The position numbers and the translations under genes were made by a program. This document shows, piece by piece, positions 6,422 through 11,333 of a stretch of DNA of 11,333 nt. The stretch lies in the NCBI GenBank assembly GCA_018221245.1, contig JAAOYH010000046.1, positions 1 through 11,333 on the forward strand. The letters run 5' to 3'. How positions within the stretch are numbered: position 1 is the stretch's first letter; each line of letters starts with the position of its first letter. Under the pieces are notes generated by a model. The model saw only the letters and a list, made by a program, of their open reading frames with translations, was not told where the DNA came from and did no database searches. The DNA comes from Candidatus Woesearchaeota archaeon (GTDB lineage Archaea; Nanobdellota; Nanobdellia; Woesearchaeales; UBA525).

Positions 6422-6793
6422 ATGGCAAAGAAAGAATTTACCTACCGAGGACTCAAGCTCGAGCAGCTACAGCAGATGGGTATCAAGGAATTCGCTCAGC
6501 TGGTGCCTAGCAGAGAAAGAAGGACCCTCGTCAGAGGCCTGACTACCGAGCAAAAGAACCTACTCCGCAAGCTGGAGAAGAGAGACAAGGTCAAGACCCA
6601 TCAGAGAGAGATGATTATTCTGCCACAGATGGTGGGCAAGACCATCATGGTTCATATGGGCAAGAGCTATCAGCAATTACTAATCACTGAAGAGATGCTT
6701 GGAAATAGATTAGGTGAGTACGTTCTGAGCAAGAAATTCGCACGCCACTCATCTCCGGGTGTAGGTGGCAAGACAAAGGTGAGCGTGAAGTAA
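6422..6793 (+). CDS. rps19: 30S ribosomal protein S19 (uS19)
   Basis: A 123-residue archaeal uS19. THQREMIILPQMVGKTI (about residues 59-75) and RHSSPGVGGKTK near the end (about 108-119) are the family signatures of this 16S rRNA head protein, which forms a complex with S13 and contacts the A-site tRNA region. The N-terminal 40 residues form the archaeal/eukaryotic extension with the RERRTLVRGL segment. The gene starts 1 nt after the L2 stop, and GAGG in the last L2 codons may serve as the ribosome binding site. Length and motifs are ordinary for archaea. Confidence 0.97.
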   Translation: MAKKEFTYRGLKLEQLQQMGIKEFAQLVPSRERRTLVRGLTTEQKNLLRKLEKRDKVKTHQREMIILPQMVGKTIMVHMGKSYQQLLITEEMLGNRLGEYVLSKKFARHSSPGVGGKTKVSVK

Positions 6794-6794
6794 T

Positions 6795-7460
6795 ATGGCA
6801 TACATGCAGAAGTTGGAAGGAGCAAAGGCACGAGGGGATGATATAGGTATCAGCTCTAAGACTGCCATAGAGATTTGCTCGTTCCTTCGCGGCATGGAGC
6901 TGGAAAAAGCTCTCGCGACTCTCGCAAGAGTACAAAAGAAGAACCAAGCAGTCCCATTCAAGCGCTTCACAGATGGCGTCGGTCACAGACCAGGCAAGAT
7001 GGGAGCAGGAAGATATCCTGTGAAAGCTGCGGGTGAATTCATCAAGCTTTTCAACAATGCCAAGGCAAATGCATCGGATAAGGGAATGACTGGCACACTC
7101 ATCATCGCACACCTTTCAGCAAATCGTGCTTCGAGACCTTTCAGGAACAGGTCCAAGTATCGTGGTGAATTCAAGAGGACCCACGTTGAGGTCATCCTGA
7201 CCGAGAGGAAGTCCGATAAGAAGCCAGTTGCCAAGGTAAAGCCGGTTCAGGAGAAGCCTAAGACAGATGTTAAGCCGAAAGCTGCGCCAGTTCCGAAGGT
7301 TGAGAAGAAGATAGATACTAAGCCAGTCGAAACGGCTCCAAAACCTGCTCCAAAGGTAGAGGAGAAGAAGGAAGCACCGAAGGCTGTAGAGAAGAAAGTC
7401 GAGGAGAAACCCGTTCCGAAAGTAGAGCAGAAATCAGAATCACAGGAGGCAAAGGAATAA
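6795..7460 (+). CDS. rpl22: 50S ribosomal protein L22 (uL22) with long Lys/Pro/Glu/Ala tail
   Basis: Residues 1 to about 138 are an archaeal uL22: an N-terminal helical part, VPFKRFTDGVGHRPGKMGAG (53-72) as the conserved basic loop, and RSKYRGEFKRTHVEVILTE at the end of the fold. The protein lines the peptide exit tunnel. From about residue 139 to 221 it continues as a low-complexity tail of Lys, Pro, Glu, Val and Ala, with PKVE repeated at 167-170, 186-189 and 208-211. This makes the protein about half again as long as a usual archaeal L22 (about 150 residues). The tail is presumably disordered; its role is unknown. The frame is unbroken and codon use does not change sharply. The gene starts 1 nt after S19, with a GGTGA at 6779-6783. 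Confidence 0.95.
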   Translation: MAYMQKLEGAKARGDDIGISSKTAIEICSFLRGMELEKALATLARVQKKNQAVPFKRFTDGVGHRPGKMGAGRYPVKAAGEFIKLFNNAKANASDKGMTGTLIIAHLSANRASRPFRNRSKYRGEFKRTHVEVILTERKSDKKPVAKVKPVQEKPKTDVKPKAAPVPKVEKKIDTKPVETAPKPAPKVEEKKEAPKAVEKKVEEKPVPKVEQKSESQEAKE

Positions 7461-8213
7461 ATGGCAATCGAGCGAAAGTTCATCCAGCAGAACCTTAAGG
7501 AGTTCCAGATTAAGGAACACATCTTCAAATCCCTAGGTAAGGTGGGTGTGGCACATGTCAAACTCCAGCGCACTCCGTTGGGCGAGAAGATACTCGTCAG
7601 ATGCAGCAGGCCGGGCCTCGTAGTAGGCCGAGGAGGCAGCAACATTCAGAGAATAACCCAAGAGCTCAAAGACGAGTTCAAGCTAGAGAACCCGCAGATC
7701 GAGATAGAGGAGCTAGAAACTCCAATGCTTGAGCCGGATATCCTAGCAGAGATGATTAGCAACTCATTGGAACGCTTCGGCGCGGGCAGGTTCAAGGGAA
7801 TCGGTCACAAGGCGCTGAACGAATCACTAAGAGCGGGAGCCCAGGGCGTAGAGATACTCATCTCGGGCAAGGTCCCAAGCCAGAGAAGCAGAACCTGGCG
7901 ATTCTATGCAGGCTTCCTGAAGAAGTCAGGAGACGTCGCAGTAGAAGGAGTCGACAGGGCGTACAGAGTAGCGAAGCTCAAGACAGGCGTCGTAGGGATT
8001 GTCGTTAGTGTTATGCCTCCGACAACAGTGCTACCTGATAGAATTGATATCAATCAGCCAGAAGCAGCAGTCGTACAGGATGTGTCAGGCACGGAAGAGG
8101 CAAAGGAACTCGAGACGGCCGTGAAAGAGAAACCTAAGGACGAACCCAAAGCTGAGAAGTCCAAAGAGGCACCTAAGAAAGATGCCGAGAAGCCCAAGGA
8201 GGACAAGAAATGA
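7461..8213 (+). CDS. rps3: 30S ribosomal protein S3 (uS3) with charged C-terminal tail
   Basis: The 250-residue protein has the N-terminal KH domain with the GxxG loop as GRGG (56-59, in PGLVVGRGGSN) and the S3 C-terminal domain with RAGAQGVEILISGKVPSQRS (125-144). The KTGVVGIVVSVMPP segment (184-197) closes the fold. It sits at the mRNA entry of the 30S head. Residues from about 201 to 250 form a Lys/Glu/Ala/Pro tail like those of L4 and L22. The start directly follows the L22 stop with no gap; AGGAGG at 7444-7449 lies 11 nt before the ATG. The stop overlaps the L29 start as ATGA. Confidence 0.97.
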   Translation: MAIERKFIQQNLKEFQIKEHIFKSLGKVGVAHVKLQRTPLGEKILVRCSRPGLVVGRGGSNIQRITQELKDEFKLENPQIEIEELETPMLEPDILAEMISNSLERFGAGRFKGIGHKALNESLRAGAQGVEILISGKVPSQRSRTWRFYAGFLKKSGDVAVEGVDRAYRVAKLKTGVVGIVVSVMPPTTVLPDRIDINQPEAAVVQDVSGTEEAKELETAVKEKPKDEPKAEKSKEAPKKDAEKPKEDKK

Positions 8214-8413
8214 AATTCAAAGACCTGCAGAAGAAGAGCCCTGAGGATCTCAAGAAAGAGCTTGAGAAATACAAGATGGATCTCATGAAATACCGTGCAC
8301 AGGTCGCTACTGGCGGCGCGGGCAAGGATGCAGGCAAGATTCGCGAGATCAAGCGAACTATAGCTAGGATCATGACTTTAAACAGAAAACAGGAGGTGAA
8401 GACTCAGCAATGA
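8210..8413 (+). CDS. rpl29: 50S ribosomal protein L29 (uL29)
   Basis: A 67-residue, two-helix protein typical of uL29. The N-terminal LQKKSPEDLKKELEKYKMDL matches the L29 start (x-L-x-x-x-S-x-E-E-L), and KIREIKRTIARIMTLNRK (about residues 43-60) is the second helix, including the conserved R-x-I-A-R-I segment. It binds 23S rRNA beside L23 near the tunnel exit. AGGAGGA at 8197-8203, within the S3 tail codons, is placed 6 nt before the ATG. The gene overlaps S3 upstream and aIF1 downstream through ATGA junctions. Confidence 0.96.
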   Translation: MKFKDLQKKSPEDLKKELEKYKMDLMKYRAQVATGGAGKDAGKIREIKRTIARIMTLNRKQEVKTQQ

Positions 8414-8718
8414 CTGGTATCTGCACGACATGTGGCCTTCCGCAAGACCTTTGCGTATGTGAAGCTATCGCACGGGAGTCCCAGACTATTACTGTGCGGG
8501 TTGACCGAAAGAAATTCGGGAAAGCATATACTGTCATTGACGGAATCAACGAACACGAAGTAGATGTGAAGGACCTGGCGAAGAAGCTCAAGAACAAGTT
8601 CGCGTGTGGCGGTACAGCCAAGCGCGGAAGTGTGGAACTTCAAGGTGACCACCGTCGAAACGTGAAAAATGAACTCGTCAAGCTGGGATTCGCTCCAGGA
8701 ACAATCAGGGTCACATGA
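8410..8718 (+). CDS. Translation initiation factor aIF1 (SUI1/eIF1 family) with N-terminal zinc-binding motif
   Basis: This 102-residue protein has the SUI1 fold signature: TVRVDRKKFGKAYTVIDG (about residues 28-45), then the KNKFACGGTAKRG segment, which is the conserved basic loop of eIF1/SUI1, and VELQGDHRRNVKNEL. The factor binds the 30S subunit near the P site and controls start-codon accuracy. The N-terminus carries Cys5, Cys8, Cys15 and Cys17 (CTTC...CVC), a compact zinc-binding candidate often found in archaeal homologues. A near-complete Shine-Dalgarno, AGGAGGTGA at 8391-8399, lies 10 nt before the ATG and is the strongest in the operon. Its position between L29 and Rnp1 is the normal archaeal arrangement. 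Starts and ends with ATGA overlaps. Confidence 0.94.
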   Translation: MTGICTTCGLPQDLCVCEAIARESQTITVRVDRKKFGKAYTVIDGINEHEVDVKDLAKKLKNKFACGGTAKRGSVELQGDHRRNVKNELVKLGFAPGTIRVT

Positions 8719-8861
8719 ACATCGGCAACAAACTCACCGTCATGTACGCGGGGACGCAATTCACCGGCAAGGTGATTGACGAGACCCGAAACATGTTCCG
8801 TCTAAGGACGGATGAAGGCGACAAGATGCTGGTCAAGGACCAAATCGAGGCAACACAATGA
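8715..8861 (+). CDS. rnp1: Very short RNase P protein component 1 (Rpp29/Pop4-like), 48 aa
   Basis: This 48-residue gene joins aIF1 and S17 through an ATGA overlap at each end. The protein contains GTQFTGKVIDETRNMFRLRT (13-32) and KMLVKDQ (37-43), matching the Sm-like core of archaeal Rpp29: the G-x-V-x-DET-x-N signature followed by a beta strand and the Val-Lys segment. Rpp29 pairs with Rpp21 and supports the RNase P RNA in tRNA 5' maturation. The position L29-aIF1-Rnp1-S17 is the usual archaeal one, which strengthens the call. Known archaeal homologues are about twice as long; both the N-terminal helical part and the C-terminal end are missing here. An in-frame TGA at 8670-8672 with no ATG, GTG or TTG between it and 8715 rules out a longer N-terminus. 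No frameshift is needed. Confidence 0.8.
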   Translation: MNIGNKLTVMYAGTQFTGKVIDETRNMFRLRTDEGDKMLVKDQIEATQ

Positions 8862-9184
8862 CAACCGAGAAGAAAACAACCACTGCACCCGCGAAGAAAG
8901 CGGAACCCAAGACTATCAGTATAGGCTCTAAGGCAGTGTCAGTCAGAGGCAGAACCTTCACAGGAGTCGTCACTTCGGACAAGATGGCCAAGACCGTGAC
9001 AGTAGAGTGGCCAAGAAAGAAACTCATACCTAAATATCAGAGATACGAGAAACGCCGAACAAGAGTCAAGGCGCACAATGAGCTGGGAGCTAAAACTGGC
9101 GACACGGTCGAGATCCAAGAGACCAGACCACTCAGCAAGACGAAGAATTTCATCGTAACCAAAATCATCAAGAGCGCACAATGA
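8858..9184 (+). CDS. rps17: 30S ribosomal protein S17 (uS17)
   Basis: A 108-residue uS17. The OB-fold core runs from about residue 25, with RGRTFTGVVTSDKMAKTVTV (30-49) as the family signature and YEKRRTRVKAHNE (62-74) with the conserved basic loop, then GDTVEIQETRPLSKTK. It binds 16S rRNA early in 30S assembly. The first 20 residues (TTEKKTTTAPAKKAEPK) are a Lys/Thr/Ala-rich extension of the same flavour as the tails on L4, L22 and S3. The start overlaps the Rnp1 stop and the stop overlaps the L14 start, both as ATGA. A later in-frame start would remove the extension, but the overlap favours 8858. Confidence 0.95.
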   Translation: MTTEKKTTTAPAKKAEPKTISIGSKAVSVRGRTFTGVVTSDKMAKTVTVEWPRKKLIPKYQRYEKRRTRVKAHNELGAKTGDTVEIQETRPLSKTKNFIVTKIIKSAQ

Positions 9185-9582
9185 AAGCTGTAAACGCAAA
9201 CGTAGGTAGGCCCATTCCGGTAGGAGCGGAAATCACAACCTGTGACAACTCCGGAGCAAAACTCCTCAAGGTCTTCGCTGTGAAGAGACACAAGACGAGG
9301 AAAGGGAGATCACCTGCTGCAGGAATAGCTGACATGGTGATGTGCTCAGTCAAGAAGGGCAGGCCAGACATGCGAAAGCAAGTGGTTTGGGCAGTCATAG
9401 TACGACAGAAGAAAGAGTACAGAAGACTCGACGGTACACGTGTAGCTTTCGAAGACAACTCAGCTGTAGTACTCAAAGACGAGAAGGGAAACCCCAAAGG
9501 AACCATATTCAAGGGCCCCATCGCGAAAGAGGTAGCCACAAGGTACCCTGCAATCGCGAAAGTAGCAAACATAATCGTGTGA
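9181..9582 (+). CDS. rpl14: 50S ribosomal protein L14 (uL14)
   Basis: A 133-residue archaeal uL14. It contains the TTCDNSGAKLLKVFAVK segment (about residues 19-35), which is the CxDNSGA-type signature, RKGRSPAAGIADMVMCSVKKG (basic loop, about 40-60) and RLDGTRVAFEDNSAVVL (81-97), with the terminal PIAKEVATRYPAIAKVA. The protein binds 23S rRNA at the subunit interface near the factor-binding region. The start overlaps the S17 stop as ATGA. The next gene begins 4 nt after the stop. Nothing unusual is seen. Confidence 0.97.
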   Translation: MKAVNANVGRPIPVGAEITTCDNSGAKLLKVFAVKRHKTRKGRSPAAGIADMVMCSVKKGRPDMRKQVVWAVIVRQKKEYRRLDGTRVAFEDNSAVVLKDEKGNPKGTIFKGPIAKEVATRYPAIAKVANIIV

Positions 9583-9586
9583 TAAC

Positions 9587-9958
9587 ATGAAAACAAGCCA
9601 CTCGATAGCATGGAAGAGCAGTACGCAACCCCGCAAGCAGCGTAAGTATCGCCACAAGGCGCCGTTGCACGTAAAGGGAACATTCCTATCAGCAATCCTA
9701 GTGAAGGAATTAAGAGACAAGCAAGGCACTCGCCGTGTCAGAGTCAGAACAGGAGACAAGGTTCGCGTGATGCGCGGACAGTTCAAGGGACACGAAGGCA
9801 AGGTGGACCGTGTGGACACCGGTGCAGGTAAGGTATTTGTGGCCAAGGCAGAGTTCGTCAAGAAGGATGGTGCCACAAAGGTCCCGTACCCCCTAGAGCC
9901 CAGCAATATCATGATTATGGAACTAGATACCTCAGACAAGAGGAGGTTCAAGAAATGA
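9587..9958 (+). CDS. rpl24: 50S ribosomal protein L24 (uL24), archaeal type
   Basis: A 123-residue uL24 of the archaeal/eukaryotic L26 type. SSTQPRKQRKYRHKAPLHVK (about residues 11-30) is the N-terminal signature with the P-R-K-Q-R-K motif, and VRTGDKVRVMRGQFKGHEGKV (about 53-73) is the KOW motif. The C-terminal YPLEPSNIMIMELD closes the domain. It is an early 23S rRNA binder near the tunnel exit. A 4-nt gap separates it from L14, and the stop overlaps the S4e start as ATGA. Confidence 0.96.
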   Translation: MKTSHSIAWKSSTQPRKQRKYRHKAPLHVKGTFLSAILVKELRDKQGTRRVRVRTGDKVRVMRGQFKGHEGKVDRVDTGAGKVFVAKAEFVKKDGATKVPYPLEPSNIMIMELDTSDKRRFKK

Positions 9959-10635
9959 CAAGATATCACCTCAAACGAAAGACAGCCCCTAACACTTGGC
10001 CAATCCCTAAGAAGACGACCAAGTTCATAATGAGGCCAAGGCCTAGCGGTCACACCATGGAGTTCACGCTCCCTGTAACAGTAGTCCTAAGAGAGATTCT
10101 GGGACTCGTCCAAACAGCTCGTCAGGTACGCGCTGTGCTGAAGGAGAATGAGGTCATGGTAAATGGCGTTAGGATCCACCAAGGAGATGCTCCTGTCGGA
10201 TTCATGGATATCCTCACCGTAGGAAAGGTTAGCTACAGGGTAGCACTCAACGAGAAGAACCTGCTTACAGTCACTCCCGTCAAGAAAGGAGAAGATATCA
10301 CGCTACAACGCATCAAGGGCAAGACATCCTTGAAAGGCGGCAAGATCCAGCTGAACTGCTTCGGAGGCATGAACCTAATTGTCCCGAAGAACAATTACAA
10401 GGTAGGGGACACAATCGCGCTAGACATGAAGCGAAAGATCACAGCTCACTACGCTCTAGGACAGGGAACCCCTGTGCTAGTCATAGGAGGAAACCACACA
10501 GGAAAGATCGGCATGGTCAAAGAGTTCGACGATTCCACGAGTTCAGTGAATATCACAGTAGGAAAGGACACTATCAGGACAGCGAAGCAGTATGCGTTCG
10601 CTCTCGGCAAGGACAAGCCAGTAATCACACTATAA
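9955..10635 (+). CDS. rps4e: 30S ribosomal protein S4e (eS4)
   Basis: A 226-residue eS4, a family found only in archaea and eukaryotes and therefore a domain marker for this window. HLKRKTAPNTWPIPKKTTKF (5-24) is the conserved N-terminus, an S4-like RNA-binding region spans about residues 40-105 (with VLKENEVMVNGVRI), and GTPVLVIGGNHTGKIGMVKE (about 169-188) is the C-terminal KOW-type part. It binds 16S rRNA in the small-subunit body. AGGAGGT at 9941-9947 precedes the ATG by 7 nt, and the start overlaps L24 as ATGA. Length is slightly shorter than many archaeal S4e proteins but all parts are present. Confidence 0.96.
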   Translation: MTRYHLKRKTAPNTWPIPKKTTKFIMRPRPSGHTMEFTLPVTVVLREILGLVQTARQVRAVLKENEVMVNGVRIHQGDAPVGFMDILTVGKVSYRVALNEKNLLTVTPVKKGEDITLQRIKGKTSLKGGKIQLNCFGGMNLIVPKNNYKVGDTIALDMKRKITAHYALGQGTPVLVIGGNHTGKIGMVKEFDDSTSSVNITVGKDTIRTAKQYAFALGKDKPVITL

Positions 10636-10636
10636 A

Positions 10637-11173
10637 ATGGCAGAACAGATAACGAAGACGGTTGAGAACCCCATGAGGCAGATTAGCGTGGAGAAAGTCA
10701 CCCTGAACATAGGGGCTGGCAAAGACCAACAGCTGCTCGAGAAAGCGGTAAAGCTACTCAAGAATATCACAGGGGTACCACCCGTCAAGACAGTAACTAG
10801 GAAGAGAATCCCAGGATGGGGGCTCAGGCCAGGACTGCCTATAGGTTGCAAGATCACACTCAGAGGAAAGGATGCAAAAGTGCTAATCCCAAGACTACTG
10901 TCCGCGAAAGACAAACAGCTCAACGAGAAACACTTCGACGCTGTGGGAAACATCAGCTTCGGTATCCCTGAGTACATCGACATTGAAGGCGCGCAGTACG
11001 ATCCTGATATCGGAATAATCGGCCTTCAGGCATGTATCACTCTTACTAGACCTGGTTACAGGGTCAAGAACAGGAAGATGCGCAAAGCAAAGCTGGACAA
11101 GCATCACATCATCAGCAGAAAAGACGCCATGAAATTCATGGCGAACAATTTCAAGATAAAGGTGGAAGAATGA
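10637..11173 (+). CDS. rpl5: 50S ribosomal protein L5 (uL5)
   Basis: A 178-residue uL5. VEKVTLNIGAGKDQQLLEKA (18-37) and the PPVKTVTRKRIPGWGLRPG segment (about 50-68, beginning after ITG) are the 5S rRNA-binding signature, followed by GLPIGCKITLRG and the C-terminal ITLTRPGYRVKNRKM (about 135-149). The protein contacts 5S rRNA and the P-site tRNA. The gene starts 1 nt after S4e in a TATAAAATG context with no clear Shine-Dalgarno, so it may depend on coupling to S4e translation. The stop overlaps the S14 start as ATGA. Confidence 0.96.
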   Translation: MAEQITKTVENPMRQISVEKVTLNIGAGKDQQLLEKAVKLLKNITGVPPVKTVTRKRIPGWGLRPGLPIGCKITLRGKDAKVLIPRLLSAKDKQLNEKHFDAVGNISFGIPEYIDIEGAQYDPDIGIIGLQACITLTRPGYRVKNRKMRKAKLDKHHIISRKDAMKFMANNFKIKVEE

Positions 11174-11333
11174 CGTCAACCCATCACTCAAAGGTCCTAA
11201 AGCAGATAGGGCATAAGCCAGGGAAGCACAAGAAATACCTGAAGAACAACACACCCAAAGAACGCAAGCATGGCGAGTCAACTCGCAGGTGCGTGCGGTG
11301 TGGCAGGACGAGCAGCGGCAACATAAGGAGTTA
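11170..11333 (+). CDS. rps14: 30S ribosomal protein S14 (uS14), zinc-binding type, cut off at window edge
   Basis: The first 54 residues are visible before the window ends. After a basic N-terminal stretch (HHSKVLKQIGHKPGKHKKYL, residues 5-24) comes the start of the S14 zinc motif, STRRCVRCGRTSSGNIRS, with Cys41 and Cys44 as CxxC. The second cysteine pair would lie beyond the edge. The zinc form is usual in archaea, and the basic N-terminal extension resembles that of DPANN-type S14 as I recall it. The start overlaps the L5 stop as ATGA, with AAGGTGG at 11159-11165 just before. It is the normal next gene after L5. Confidence 0.93.
   Translation, partial: MTSTHHSKVLKQIGHKPGKHKKYLKNNTPKERKHGESTRRCVRCGRTSSGNIRS

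Noticed and set aside
1..11333. CRISPR arrays, insertion sequences, tRNA or rRNA genes
   Set aside because: No direct repeat-spacer pattern, transposase, inverted terminal repeats or tRNA-like cloverleaf was seen by eye on either strand.

Overview
The window comes from an archaeal chromosome, most likely a DPANN-type archaeon (Woesearchaeota/Pacearchaeota-like; this rank is inferred from gene style and was not tested by phylogeny). The evidence is archaeal-type ribosomal proteins (S4e, aIF1, an Rpp29 homologue, the archaeal L3/L4/L2 forms), the archaeal order L29-aIF1-Rnp1-S17-L14-L24-S4e-L5-S14, TATA-box promoters and an archaeal-type DNA primase. Base composition is moderate and both Shine-Dalgarno and leaderless-looking starts occur.

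Region 1 (1-3371) is a mixed, partly unusual block. It opens with the 3' part of a primase gene that seems to join a PriS-like catalytic/zinc region to a PriL-like four-cysteine C-terminus. A small membrane-anchored, cysteine-rich protein lies on the minus strand, tail-to-tail with the primase. It diverges from a TraB/TIKI-family protein, and the two share one palindromic TATA element (TTTATAAA). An alpha/beta hydrolase with a complete Ser-Asp-His triad follows, then a 98-residue protein of unknown function.

Region 2 (3372-3555) is the control region of the ribosomal operon: a clear TATA box followed by a transcribed leader of about 120 nt that can form a well-defined hairpin.

Region 3 (3556-11333, running off the end) is the archaeal S10/spc ribosomal protein operon: L3, L4, L23, L2, S19, L22, S3, L29, aIF1, a very short Rnp1 (Rpp29), S17, L14, L24, S4e, L5 and the start of S14. 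Nine of its fifteen junctions are ATGA stop/start overlaps and the others are 0-8 nt apart, so it reads as one translationally coupled transcript supplying large- and small-subunit proteins, a start-codon selection factor and an RNase P subunit together.

The points most worth a second look are the 48-residue Rnp1 at 8715-8861, the defensin-like cysteine pattern in the small minus-strand protein, the shared palindromic promoter, the structured leader before L3, and the Lys/Pro/Glu/Ala-rich tails on L4, L22, S3 and S17.
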